64,000 nt of DNA from the NCBI GenBank assembly GCA_022842935.1, contig JALHOP010000017.1, positions 1 to 64,000 on the forward strand, in the 5' to 3' direction. The stretch is from Myxococcota bacterium. Lineage in GTDB: Bacteria > Myxococcota > XYA12-FULL-58-9 > JALHOP01. The translations under genes were made by a program, and so were the position numbers. Shown piece after piece: positions 16,515-28,009 of the stretch; the stretch's first letter is position 1; each line of letters starts with the position of its first letter. The notes beneath the pieces were generated by a model. The model was given only the letters and a program-made list of their open reading frames with translations. It was not told the origin of the DNA and made no database searches.

Positions 16515-16877
16515 ATGACGCAACTCATCCTCGTGTGCCTCGCGGGTGGCCTGGGGTCCGGCGCCCGTTACCTCACCGGGCTTGCCGCCAAACGCTGGCT
16601 CGGTGACGCGCTTCCTTACGGCACCTTCGCGGTCAATCTACTCGGCTGCTTTCTCATCGCGCTCGTCTTGCAGTCCGCTACAACGTCTCTGACGCCAGCC
16701 CACCGCCTCGTGCTCACGAGCGGGTTTCTCGGAGGCTTCACCACGTATTCAGCGTTCAACCACGAGCTGCTGCGGCTCGCGACCGAGGGCGCACCGGGCA
16801 AGGCGGTCGCCTATTTCGCTGTGACGTCCATTGGCTGTGCGGCGGCTGGGCTTGTGGGTCTGTGGCTCGCGCGCTGA
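16515..16877 (+). CDS. crcB: fluoride ion channel CrcB/FluC
   Basis: A protein of 120 residues, full length, with four membrane helices. The family signatures GGLGSGARYLTG, YGTFAVNLLGCFLIA and SGFLGGFTTYSAFNHE are all present. The last includes the Phe and Asn residues that line the double-barrelled pore. The protein forms an antiparallel dimer in the inner membrane and expels fluoride. No fluoride riboswitch could be made out in the 92 bases upstream. Confidence 0.92.
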   Translation: MTQLILVCLAGGLGSGARYLTGLAAKRWLGDALPYGTFAVNLLGCFLIALVLQSATTSLTPAHRLVLTSGFLGGFTTYSAFNHELLRLATEGAPGKAVAYFAVTSIGCAAAGLVGLWLAR

Positions 16878-16953
16878 GCGCGTCCGAGTCACGAACCGGT
16901 GGCCAGACGCGTAGCGAACGACATCATCACGCAGGCGCCGCGGGAGCTGACCG

Positions 16954-18135
16954 CTAATACAGACAGTTGTTGATGCCGCGAGTGGAATCGTACGCGCACT
17001 CGCCGCCGTAGAAGGCGCACGGCAGAGCGTAGAGCTCGCCGCTCTCGCACCAGGTCACGGTGCCCGAGCTGTCGCACACACCCTTGTAGGTGATGCCACC
17101 GCAGGGGTCGTTCACGGGCGGCTGGATCTCGGCGCAGCCGTAGTAGCCTTCGACCGACGAGTAAACGCACTTCTTGTTACGAACCAGGCAGTCGACTTGG
17201 TAGAGCTGGTTGTTCTCGCACCAGATGACCGTGTCGAGAACGCACTTGCCAACGAAGGTCACGTTGCCGCACGGCGCAGCAGGGTCCGGATTCGGCGTCG
17301 GATCGGGATCGGGAGTTGGATCAGGATCTGGGGTCGGATCGGGGTCTGGAGTCGGGTCTGGCGTCGGCGTGGTCGAGGGTGCGGTGCCGGTGGCGCCAAG
17401 GAACGACAAGTAGGCCGGAACGATGGTATTGACGCCGTATTGCGTGCAGTAGCTGTCCCCGTACGACGTCGTTCCCGCGAGCAAGTAGTTGCCGGCTGGG
17501 TCGATGAAGAAGGCGGGGCCGCCCGAGTCGCCGTTGCATGTATTCTTGCCAGCGGTCTCGTAGGCAAACTGTGAGGAGCCGACCTCGGAGATTGGCATGA
17601 TGACCGAGCGCTTGACGCCGTTGCCGCTTTGCCGCTGGCCGTCGTCGATGCCGTAGCCAACGAAGGTGAGGTTCGCGCCGACCCACTGACTGTCGAGATT
17701 GTTCAGGATCTTGAGGGGCGTTTCGGTCGCGTCCCGGTCGAGGGTCACGTATGCGATGTCACCAACCAAGGTGTCGCGGTTCCAAGCGGGGCTCTTGGCG
17801 CCACCAGTGATGTTGTAGACCTTGCTCGGCGAGCTCGCGTTCGGGCCAATGGCGAACTTGTACTGGGTGGGCGAATAGTCATCGAGGCAGTGCGCCGCCG
17901 TGACGACCTTGCGCGGGCTGATCAACGTTCCCGTGCACCAGTTGCTGCCGTTGATGGTGAGCGAGCCAACCCCGGGGAGCCCTGCGAAGGCAGCCCCACC
18001 GATGATGCGATCTTGAGCGACGCTGCCCTCGATCACCGGAGTGCCGGGCGGCACATCGGCGCCACCACATGCGAAGACAAAACCGAGGACGCTGAGTAAA
18101 GACAATCGAAGCAGCATCGTCATCGCACCCCTCAC
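16954..18135 (-). CDS. trypsin-like serine protease lipoprotein 1
   Basis: A protein of 393 residues. The lipobox FVFAC gives lipid-modified Cys23; a start at the second Met is possible. The S1 domain begins at RIIGG (residues 43-47), with the catalytic triad His82 (VVTAAHC), Asp126 (GDIAYVTL) and Ser204 (GDSGGPAFF). A PTPDPDP-repeat linker (about 258-288) leads to two related Cys-rich modules (CGNVTFVGKCVLDTVIWCEN and CGGITYKGVCDSSGTVTWCE) ending STRGINNC. RIIGG suggests activation by N-terminal cleavage. The next gene upstream is a close paralogue. Likely acts at the cell surface. Confidence 0.9.
   Translation of the reverse strand: MRGAMTMLLRLSLLSVLGFVFACGGADVPPGTPVIEGSVAQDRIIGGAAFAGLPGVGSLTINGSNWCTGTLISPRKVVTAAHCLDDYSPTQYKFAIGPNASSPSKVYNITGGAKSPAWNRDTLVGDIAYVTLDRDATETPLKILNNLDSQWVGANLTFVGYGIDDGQRQSGNGVKRSVIMPISEVGSSQFAYETAGKNTCNGDSGGPAFFIDPAGNYLLAGTTSYGDSYCTQYGVNTIVPAYLSFLGATGTAPSTTPTPDPTPDPDPTPDPDPTPDPDPTPNPDPAAPCGNVTFVGKCVLDTVIWCENNQLYQVDCLVRNKKCVYSSVEGYYGCAEIQPPVNDPCGGITYKGVCDSSGTVTWCESGELYALPCAFYGGECAYDSTRGINNCLY
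17277..17367. repeat. in-gene 18-bp tandem repeat (Pro-Asp linker)
   Basis: About four to five units of an 18-base GGATC/GGGTC-rich sequence encode the PTPDPDP linker of protease 1. The paralogous protease at 18285-19376 has only a short PPPEPVD link at this point, so the repeat has expanded or shrunk since the duplication. Confidence 0.8.
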
Positions 18136-18284
18136 GTCGAGAGCCAGGGCCCGGGCTGCGCGAGACGCAATCCAAACCGTTATCTGAGTTATCGGGTGAA
18201 AGGCCGAAACGTTGCCGGATTCTCAGGTGTTTTCGCGGCGGGAAGCTGCCAGGCTGTCAGCCATGCCTGTTGCCCTCGAACCGC

Positions 18285-19376
18285 CTAATACGTGCAGTTG
18301 TTGATGCCGCGCGTGCTGTCGTAGGTGCAGGCGCCGCCGTTTGCGCCGCAGTCGATGCGCTGCACCGCATTGCCCTCACACCAAACGACCGTCTCGCCGC
18401 TGCAACGCCCCTTGTAGGTTTCGCCGCCGCAGGGGTCGTTCGAGCGCGGCCGCGCCATGCACCCCGTGAAGCCGTCGAGCTCGGAGAAGCCGCAGACCTT
18501 ACCCCTGATGGAGCAGTCCACTTCGTAGACGCGTTCCTCTTCGCACCAGGTCACCGTGTTACCCGTGCAGCGCCCCTCGAAGGTCTCGCCACCACACGGG
18601 TCGACGGGCTCGGGTGGGGGTGCGCTATTCGGCGCCGTGCCCGTGACGCCAATCCACGCAGCGTATGCAGGGACAATGGTGTCGACGCCATACTGTGTGC
18701 AGTAGGTGTCGCCGTACGACGTGACGCCGGCGAGCAAGAACGTGCCCTGCTGGTCAACGAAGAAGGCTGGGCCGCCCGAGTCGCCGCTGCAGGTGTTCTT
18801 ACCCGCGGTCTCGTAGGCGAACTGCGAAGGGCCGACCTCGGAGATGGGCATGCTCACCGCGCGCTTGATACCGAGTCCACTTTGGCGCTGGCCGTTGTCG
18901 ACACCGTAGCCCACGAAGAAGAGCTCGGCTCCGACCCAAGACGAGTCGAGGTTGTCGAGCACCTTCATGGGCGCTTCGGTCGCGGTGGTCGAGAGCGTGA
19001 CGACGGCGATGTCATGAACCACGGTCGACATGCTGAAGCTCGGATGCACGCGAATGCTCGCCACCGCATAGGTTTTATCCGGCGCCTTCGCGTTCGAGCC
19101 GACAACGAACCTCCAGGACGCCGGATTTGCGTTGTTGTAGAAGCAATGGGCCGCCGTAACCACCCGCCGGTTGTCGACGAGGGTCCCTGTGCAATGCGGA
19201 GTGCCGTTGCGCAGCAAGGCGCCGACGCCAGGCGCGCCACTGAAGGCCGCCCCGCCGACGATGCGGTCCTCGGAGATGCTGCCCTCGAGCTCAGGGGTGC
19301 CAGTGGGCGCGTTGCCAGCGCAGGCGAGCGCAGCTGACAGCAGGCCGAGGGACGACCACCGGAGGGTTGGCGACAT
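18285..19376 (-). CDS. trypsin-like serine protease lipoprotein 2
   Basis: A protein of 363 residues from the ATG at 19376, which places a lipobox (AALAC, Cys19) near the N-terminus. The frame stays open upstream but the extra residues lack a signal. Catalytic residues are His77 (VVTAAHC), Asp122 (HDIAVVTL) and Ser200 (GDSGGPAFF), with RIVGG at the mature N-terminus. Two Cys-rich modules, CGGETFEGRCTGNTVTWCEE and CGGETYKGRCSGETVVWCEG, end STRGINNCTY. It is roughly 60% similar to protease 1 and arose by tandem duplication; both are transcribed leftward with ~150 bases between them. Confidence 0.9.
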   Translation of the reverse strand: MSPTLRWSSLGLLSAALACAGNAPTGTPELEGSISEDRIVGGAAFSGAPGVGALLRNGTPHCTGTLVDNRRVVTAAHCFYNNANPASWRFVVGSNAKAPDKTYAVASIRVHPSFSMSTVVHDIAVVTLSTTATEAPMKVLDNLDSSWVGAELFFVGYGVDNGQRQSGLGIKRAVSMPISEVGPSQFAYETAGKNTCSGDSGGPAFFVDQQGTFLLAGVTSYGDTYCTQYGVDTIVPAYAAWIGVTGTAPNSAPPPEPVDPCGGETFEGRCTGNTVTWCEEERVYEVDCSIRGKVCGFSELDGFTGCMARPRSNDPCGGETYKGRCSGETVVWCEGNAVQRIDCGANGGACTYDSTRGINNCTY

Positions 19377-19461
19377 CAGACGTGCATACACGCGCAGCCA
19401 TGCCCACGGCTTTGCGCGTGCGACGGTTCCGGTGACCGCCACGGCATGCCCACGAGCGTGC

Positions 19462-20574
<1,113 letters not shown>

Positions 20575-20697
20575 TGGCTCGCACCCACCCTAAAGCTCTG
20601 CCGCGAGGATAACCACGCGCCGCAGGTGAGAAATTCTCCCCTGTGACCGCGTGCAGTCACTCTAGCGCTGGAGGGCGGCGTTGGCTACCAATACAGT

Positions 20698-22272
20698 GTG
20701 GTACGCGGTTCGGTCTTGACCAGCGCTTTGCTCATCTCGGTGAGCTGCCTTCGCGCGAGCGTCGACCTGGAGAATCGCTCCTGCAGCGGCAACGATTGTG
20801 CGGCCGGCTACGTCTGCAACCCGTTGACCACGGAGTGTGCGCCGCCGGTCAGCCTCGATCCGAACGACGTGAACGACGGTGATAGCTGCGAGTTTCTTGG
20901 GAGCTTCGTACCGTGTGCGAGCGGCACCAGCGGCTGCGAAAGCGGCTGCCGCATCTGCACGACAGAGGCCACCTGGAGCGCTTGCAGCTGCACCGGGCTG
21001 AACTGCGCGTGTTTCCCGTCGAACGGTGGCCAAGAAGTCTGCGACGGCTTCGATAATGACTGCGACGGCCAGGTCGACGGCGAGGGCACGTCCGGATGCA
21101 TTCAATCGTGGGTCGATGCTGACGACGATGGCTTCGGGGTTGGCGACCCAATCTGCATCTGCGGACTCCCCGAAGGCCGCGCGCTATTGCCGGGTGACCC
21201 CGACGACGCGGACCCCACGGTCAATCCCGACGAGGGTGAGGTCTGCGACGGGGTCGACAACAACGGGGACGGCAACATCGCGCGCGAATCCGACGACGAC
21301 GGAGACGGCTACGTCGAGTGCGCACCATGGCTTGGTAACGTGCTGGGGGTGCTTGGCGGCGGCGACTGCAACGATAGCGACGCAACCATTCATCCTGGTG
21401 CCGCCGAAGTCTGCGACGGTATCGAAAATGCGTGCCTCGGACTGCCTGACGAGGAGACCGACGAGGATGGCGACGGCTTCATCGTCTGCCCCCCCGTCGC
21501 CGGCTCGGTGCCGGGGATCCTTGGTGGGGGTGACTGCGATCCGTCTCGCCCCGACGTTTTCCCGGGCGCGCCTGAAGTGTTCGACGACGCCGACAACGAC
21601 TGCGACGAAAAAAACAACGAGTGCCTCATCGACTGCGACTGCGGCGACGCGCTGGTTTCGTGTTACCGGCTCGACACGTTGCCGACCGCGATCGACGAGG
21701 GCAAGGCCAGCGTCAACGGCGATATCGAAGTTGGAACGGGCGCCCTCGCGCCCGCGATCGTGGACATGGGCTACTCCATGCGCACGAGCTACTACGTCGA
21801 AGGCGAGAGTAGTGCCGCCCACGATTTGCGACAGTTCGCGTTGAGCGTCTGGGTGAACCCAGAGAGCGAGCCGACCTCGGCCGCGGCGCGACGCTTCATC
21901 GTCGACGTCCAGAGTCAGTATGGTTTGTGGCACAAGAAGGGTAACGAGCTCAGTTGTTTCTTCGCGAGCAGCGACGGCGGCTTCCACAGCGTCACGGCCT
22001 CGGGGGCATTGCCCATCGGTAGGTTCGCACACGTCGGCTGCACCTACGATGGCTCCGTCCTACGCCTCTATCTCGAAGGCAGACTCGCGGCCTCGCAAGC
22101 CGTCTCGGCGGAAGTCGACACCAGCGAGTCGAACAAGTTGCGCATCGGTTCACGAAGCACGGGCGGCGACGCGTTCCTTGGCGTCCTCGATCACCTCAAG
22201 ATATTCGACATCGCCCTGAGCAATCGACGCATGTGCTCAGAAGCACGCCAGATCGACTGTAAGTCGCTTTAG
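20698..22272 (+). CDS. MopE-type metal-binding/LamG lipoprotein
   Basis: A protein of 524 residues from a GTG start, with lipoprotein leader (LLISVSC). Residues 25-115 are Cys-rich. Putative metal-binding repeats follow (EVCDGFDNDCDGQVDG, EVCDGVDNNGDGN, EVCDGIENACLG, EVFDDADNDCDEK), alternating with calcium-like DADDDGFG and DDDGDGY stretches. Residues about 320-520 form a concanavalin/LamG-like domain (FALSVWVNPESEPTS; RFAHVGCTYDGSVLRLYLEG; LDHLKIFDIALS). Such proteins sit on the cell surface. It overlaps the convergent downstream gene by four bases and lies opposite to the prkA/DUF444 strand. Confidence 0.85.
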   Translation: MVRGSVLTSALLISVSCLRASVDLENRSCSGNDCAAGYVCNPLTTECAPPVSLDPNDVNDGDSCEFLGSFVPCASGTSGCESGCRICTTEATWSACSCTGLNCACFPSNGGQEVCDGFDNDCDGQVDGEGTSGCIQSWVDADDDGFGVGDPICICGLPEGRALLPGDPDDADPTVNPDEGEVCDGVDNNGDGNIARESDDDGDGYVECAPWLGNVLGVLGGGDCNDSDATIHPGAAEVCDGIENACLGLPDEETDEDGDGFIVCPPVAGSVPGILGGGDCDPSRPDVFPGAPEVFDDADNDCDEKNNECLIDCDCGDALVSCYRLDTLPTAIDEGKASVNGDIEVGTGALAPAIVDMGYSMRTSYYVEGESSAAHDLRQFALSVWVNPESEPTSAAARRFIVDVQSQYGLWHKKGNELSCFFASSDGGFHSVTASGALPIGRFAHVGCTYDGSVLRLYLEGRLAASQAVSAEVDTSESNKLRIGSRSTGGDAFLGVLDHLKIFDIALSNRRMCSEARQIDCKSL

Positions 22273-22961
22273 CGGACAAGCCAATTGCCAAGGGTGCTGA
22301 GCACCTCGGCTAGGGCGTCGTCGTCTTTGCCGAGCTTCTCGCCTTTGGAGAGCCAACGCACGAGCAACGAAACTTCGCTGCGACCGAGCGCGCCGTCGCC
22401 GATGAGCTTTGCGAAAAGGCGGTCACGCTCTTCGGGAAACAAGGCGCGAACCAGGTCGGCCACGTCTTCGGCCTTGATGGTCTTGTCCTTCTTCTTGCTC
22501 TTGAGCTCGGCTGCCCGCTTCTTGATGATCTCGAGCGACTGACCGGGCGACGTCGTATCCGAAAGGTCCATCACCGGCGCGCCGGGCGCGTCGACTCCGA
22601 GCGGTAGGCCGTCCCAGCCCGGCAGCGGCGGCACCTCGAGAGCGCGTCCCACCTGATCGAGATCACGCACGAACGCCCGACCCGCTTGTTCGCGAACCGA
22701 GGGGTTCCCCGCGGTCGCCATGCGCGCAAACAACATCCACATACGGCCACATTGCTGAGCCGCGCCTAGCTCGGGTGGCACCAACGCGGAGCAGAGAATG
22801 CCCAAGCGCTTGGTAATCTCGTTCGCCTCGTCCGGCTTCTGCACGATGACGCGCGCCGCGATAGCGTACATCAGCAGGACCTCGGAGACGTCCGCAGGCA
22901 TCTGCGGGCGGAACACGCCCGAGATATCCATCTTCGAAGCTTTACTCTTGGCGGCGCTCAA
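22269..22961 (-). CDS. hypothetical protein of the prkA locus
   Basis: A protein of 230 residues, soluble and mostly helical, with no recognised domain. Residues 20-110 are rich in Leu/Ala/Met helices (VLLMYAIAARVIVQKPDEAN). A proline-rich link (EVPPLPGWDGLPLGVDAPG) is followed by a lysine-rich helix (KKRAAELKSKKKDKTIKAED) and a C-terminal helical bundle. It begins 75 bases after prkA on the same strand, so it is probably co-transcribed and may serve the kinase. It overlaps the MopE/LamG gene end by four bases. Confidence 0.7.
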   Translation of the reverse strand: MSAAKSKASKMDISGVFRPQMPADVSEVLLMYAIAARVIVQKPDEANEITKRLGILCSALVPPELGAAQQCGRMWMLFARMATAGNPSVREQAGRAFVRDLDQVGRALEVPPLPGWDGLPLGVDAPGAPVMDLSDTTSPGQSLEIIKKRAAELKSKKKDKTIKAEDVADLVRALFPEERDRLFAKLIGDGALGRSEVSLLVRWLSKGEKLGKDDDALAEVLSTLGNWLVR

Positions 22962-23036
22962 GGGTTTGCTAACTGCTCTCTGGGGTGGACGCCGCTCGAC
23001 GGAGGCGCTCGAAGCGCTCCCGACGAACGGGCAAGG

Positions 23037-25067
<2,031 letters not shown>

Positions 25068-25181
25068 CGGTTGCAATCCTTCGAGCGGGTGCGGTGCGGT
25101 TACAGTGTCCTACTCATGGTTACACAGCAGGACGAGACACTCAACTTGCACTCGGGCTGTGGAGAGAGCAAGTAACCCTAG

Positions 25182-26297
25182 ATGCGTCGTTGGAAAATCG
25201 CGGCTCTGGTGGTCGTGTTTGCCCTTCCTGGGGCTCTTGCAGCCGCGAAGCCAACCGTCGAGACACCCGAAGCCACGAGCGCACCGCCTGGACCGCCCAG
25301 TGCTCCGCCGCCTGGCGCCGAGGCGCCTGCTCCTGCTGCTCCATCAGCCAAGGTCGTAAGCGACACGCGTGCCGGAATGGGCACGCGCATGCAAATTCTC
25401 GTCTACACCGCCGACGAAGCTGGTGCCCGCACGGCGATCGCAGACTGCTTCAACGAGCTGTCGCGACTCGAACAGGTGCTCTCGGAGTGGCTTGGTACCT
25501 CTGAGGTGAGCCGCATCAACCTCGGCGCAGGAGCGGCCCCCGTGAGGGTCGGGCCCGACACGCTGGCAGTCGTTACGGCGGGCAAGCAGGCGGCCGAGCT
25601 CACGGGAGGCGCGTTCGCCATGACGTGGCTTGCGCTCTCCGGCTTGTGGAAGATCCCGCCCCCGCAAGGCGAAGCTCCCCGCGTGCCCGCAAAAGCGGAC
25701 GTCGAGCGTGCCTTGCCGCTTGTTGGTGACGCAGCGATCGTCGTCGACGCAACCGCGAGCACGGTGCAGCTGCCGCGTGGTGGCATGGCCATCGGCGTCG
25801 GTGCAATCGGCAAGGGTTACGCCATGGACCGCGTCGCCGATCTGCTCGCGGGCCGCGGCTTCAGGAACGTCTTGGTCTCGGCTGGCGGTGATGTGGTGGC
25901 GCGAGGCAGCAAGGGCGCTCGGCCCTGGGTGGTCGGCATCCAGGATCCGCGAGGGCCAGGATACTTCGCCGTGCTCCCCCTTCTCGATCAGGCGGTGTCC
26001 ACGGCTGGCGACTACGAGCGCTACTTCGAAGTCGGCGGAATGCGCTACCACCACATCCTCGATCCGCGAACCGGTTTCCCGGCCCGAGGCGTGCGCTCTG
26101 TAACCGTCATAGCGGACAAGGGCGTTCTCACTGACGGACTCGACACGGGCATCTTCGTGATGGGCCAACAAGCGGGCATGAAGCTCATCGAAGATGACCC
26201 GCGCCTCGAAGGTGTGATTATCGACGACCAGAACACCCTGACGGTCTCGAGCGGCCTCGGTAAAACTCTGCGCATTTTGCGCCAACCAACCCCCTGA
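25182..26297 (+). CDS. apbE: FAD:protein FMN transferase (ApbE family)
   Basis: A protein of 371 residues with a signal peptide (ALVVVFALPGALAAAKP) lacking a lipobox Cys, then a Pro/Ala-rich linker to residue ~55. Family motifs in order are AGMGTRMQILVYT, IGVGAIGKGYAMDRVADLL and NVLVSAGGDVVARG. YHHILDPRTGFPARGVRSVT and the metal-binding LTDGLDTGIFVMG follow. ApbE attaches FMN to Thr/Ser of exported flavoproteins such as Rnf or Nqr subunits. No such substrate gene is in the window. It is transcribed divergently from prkA across 114 bases. Confidence 0.9.
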   Translation: MRRWKIAALVVVFALPGALAAAKPTVETPEATSAPPGPPSAPPPGAEAPAPAAPSAKVVSDTRAGMGTRMQILVYTADEAGARTAIADCFNELSRLEQVLSEWLGTSEVSRINLGAGAAPVRVGPDTLAVVTAGKQAAELTGGAFAMTWLALSGLWKIPPPQGEAPRVPAKADVERALPLVGDAAIVVDATASTVQLPRGGMAIGVGAIGKGYAMDRVADLLAGRGFRNVLVSAGGDVVARGSKGARPWVVGIQDPRGPGYFAVLPLLDQAVSTAGDYERYFEVGGMRYHHILDPRTGFPARGVRSVTVIADKGVLTDGLDTGIFVMGQQAGMKLIEDDPRLEGVIIDDQNTLTVSSGLGKTLRILRQPTP

Positions 26298-26327
26298 GCG
26301 AGCCCGTGAGACGTGTGGACCGGCGCC

Positions 26328-27119
26328 TCAGGCGAGCTCGAAGAGCAAGACCTCGGACGCCTCATCGCTAGCGATCTCGATAGCGCCCGGCACGCTTCCA
26401 TGCGCGGCGTCGCCGCCCTCGAGTAGCTCGCCGTTGACGGTGACGAGGCCGCGCGCGACTTGCAGCCAAACATGCCTACCCGGCCGCAACACGAAACTTG
26501 CGCCATCTCCTTTGGCAAGCGTCGCCGCGAAGACCCGGCAGTTCTGACCGATGGTCACGCTCTTGTGAGCACCGTCCGGCGACGCGATGAGCCTGAAGTC
26601 GTTCGATCGCGCCGCGATGGGCCTCTGCTCGTAGCTCGGCGCGTAACCCGTGCGCTCGGGCAACAACCAGATCTGCAGGAGATGCACCGACTCACTGAGT
26701 GAAGCGTTGAGCTCGCTATGACGTATGCCCGTTCCAGCGGACATGCGTTGTACTTCCCCGGGCACGATGACGCCGCCATTGCCCAACGAGTCCTTGTGCG
26801 TGAGGGCCCCTTCCATCACGTAGGTGATGATCTCCATGTCGCGGTGCGGGTGCATCGGGAAACCCGAGTCGGCCTTGATGCGGTCCTCGTTGATCACGCG
26901 AAGAGCCCGAAAGCCCATATTGTTCGGGTCGTAATAGTCGGCGAACGAAAAGGTGTGATGCGTGTCGAGCCAGCCTTGGTTTGCGTGACCGCGGTCGATG
27001 GCTCGGCGGATGGTTAGGGCCGCGCGCCCGGGTGGGGTTCGCGCTCGCAGGCGCCGCACGAAGCTCGCGGTGGTGAGCCCTAGGCCCAGGGACAGCAAAG
27101 AACGTCGCGAGATTGCCAT
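26328..27119 (-). CDS. pirin-family bicupin with Tat-like leader
   Basis: A protein of 263 residues from the ATG at 27119. The N-terminal cupin has the pirin metal ligands: HPHRDMEIITYVMEGALTHK, then MSAGTGIRHSE. A C-terminal cupin-like half begins near residue 165. Pirins bind Fe and some show quercetin 2,3-dioxygenase activity. Unusually, the protein starts MAISRRSLLSLGLGLTTASF, a twin-arginine pattern followed by a hydrophobic stretch, suggesting export. The Ala-x-Ala cleavage site is not clear because RRLRARTP follows. Confidence 0.85.
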   Translation of the reverse strand: MAISRRSLLSLGLGLTTASFVRRLRARTPPGRAALTIRRAIDRGHANQGWLDTHHTFSFADYYDPNNMGFRALRVINEDRIKADSGFPMHPHRDMEIITYVMEGALTHKDSLGNGGVIVPGEVQRMSAGTGIRHSELNASLSESVHLLQIWLLPERTGYAPSYEQRPIAARSNDFRLIASPDGAHKSVTIGQNCRVFAATLAKGDGASFVLRPGRHVWLQVARGLVTVNGELLEGGDAAHGSVPGAIEIASDEASEVLLFELA

Positions 27120-27207
27120 GCCTCGATTATCCCGCGTCGCAATGCCCGGTGTAAGTAGTTTCGAGCCTCCACGCACCCACCGGCGTGAAGTCTTTGGGGT
27201 CGCCGCC

Positions 27208-27414
27208 ATGCCTCAGAAAAGCCGAGAACTTACCGCGAGAAACGCGTCGTACCCGAGCCGCGAGCTCGTGCGACTCGTCGAACAGAGCAGTGAAGACGCC
27301 TCCGAAGGGAGCCTCGATGTCGCAGAGCTCATGGAGCCAGTCTCCATGAGCTACGCGCCCCACCTGCACCGCGCCGACGTCCGGGCTTTGGTGGACAGGT
27401 TGGCATTCGCATGA
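27208..27414 (+). CDS. small hypothetical protein upstream of the annexin-like locus
   Basis: A protein of 68 residues (MPQKSRELTARNASYPSREL, ending HLHRADVRALVDRLAFA). The ATG at 27208 has a GGGGT motif about seven bases before it. Its stop overlaps the start of the next gene (ATGATGA), which argues for a genuine translationally coupled pair. It is soluble, acidic in the middle (EQSSEDASEGSLDVAELME) and has no Cys. Function unknown. The position suggests it belongs with 27411-27824 and perhaps 28010-31555. Confidence 0.55.
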   Translation: MPQKSRELTARNASYPSRELVRLVEQSSEDASEGSLDVAELMEPVSMSYAPHLHRADVRALVDRLAFA

Positions 27415-27824
27415 TGACGACGACGCCCGAGTCGATCGCCGAGCATATCTTGCGTAGCGATCTCGAAGGTAAACGCCGCTACGACAGCGCGTCCGTGCGG
27501 CACGTACTCCCCCTCATCGTACTCCAAGGCGGCTACCCGCCGGGCGTCAATCCACGCGTCGACACCATCATGCGCGACTTCGCGGAGGCGGCGGGTATCA
27601 CCCCGAAGATGTCCGCTCGAGCGATGGCCAAGGCCATCAACACATTTTACCGCGAGCACCCCGTCGACCCCGAGCTCATGGCCGAAGTCAGCGAGGGCGT
27701 GCAGGCAATCGTCATGACCCGGATCGGCGCCGAGTCCGCGCGCCACCTGCGGACGCACGCACTTGCGGCGCGCGTACCTGGCAGCGCGTCTGCCTTGGCG
27801 ATGCAGAGCGCCGACAGCGACTAG
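27411..27824 (+). CDS. hypothetical protein upstream of the annexin-like gene
   Basis: A protein of 137 residues; either of two adjacent ATGs may be used. It is helical and soluble: ESIAEHILRSDLEGKRRYDS, VLQGGYPPGVNPRVDTIMRD, ITPKMSARAMAKAINTFYRE. No family is recognised. It is coupled to the 68-residue gene by overlap and lies 185 bases before the 1,181-residue annexin-like gene. It could be an adaptor, chaperone or immunity-type partner, but nothing in the sequence decides this. Confidence 0.65.
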   Translation: MMTTTPESIAEHILRSDLEGKRRYDSASVRHVLPLIVLQGGYPPGVNPRVDTIMRDFAEAAGITPKMSARAMAKAINTFYREHPVDPELMAEVSEGVQAIVMTRIGAESARHLRTHALAARVPGSASALAMQSADSD

Positions 27825-28009
27825 CAAGGGCTCTCTACCATGCCCAGCCTGGGGTAACTCGCGGCTCGTGCCGGGTGGGACACCCTCTCGGTCGGCCCCC
27901 CTGGTTAGAGTGCCGCGACAGCACTCAACAACCTGTCGCACAATCCGCGCAGAGGCGATAGCGTCAGGTATGGCGTTCCGAGGGCTTTCGGAGCGGCCGT
28001 ACCAAGCGC

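Noticed and set aside
20698-22032. Minus-strand frame of 282 residues opposite the MopE/LamG gene
   Set aside because: The plus strand encodes recognisable repeats and a LamG domain. The minus reading is Val/Ala/Arg low-complexity.
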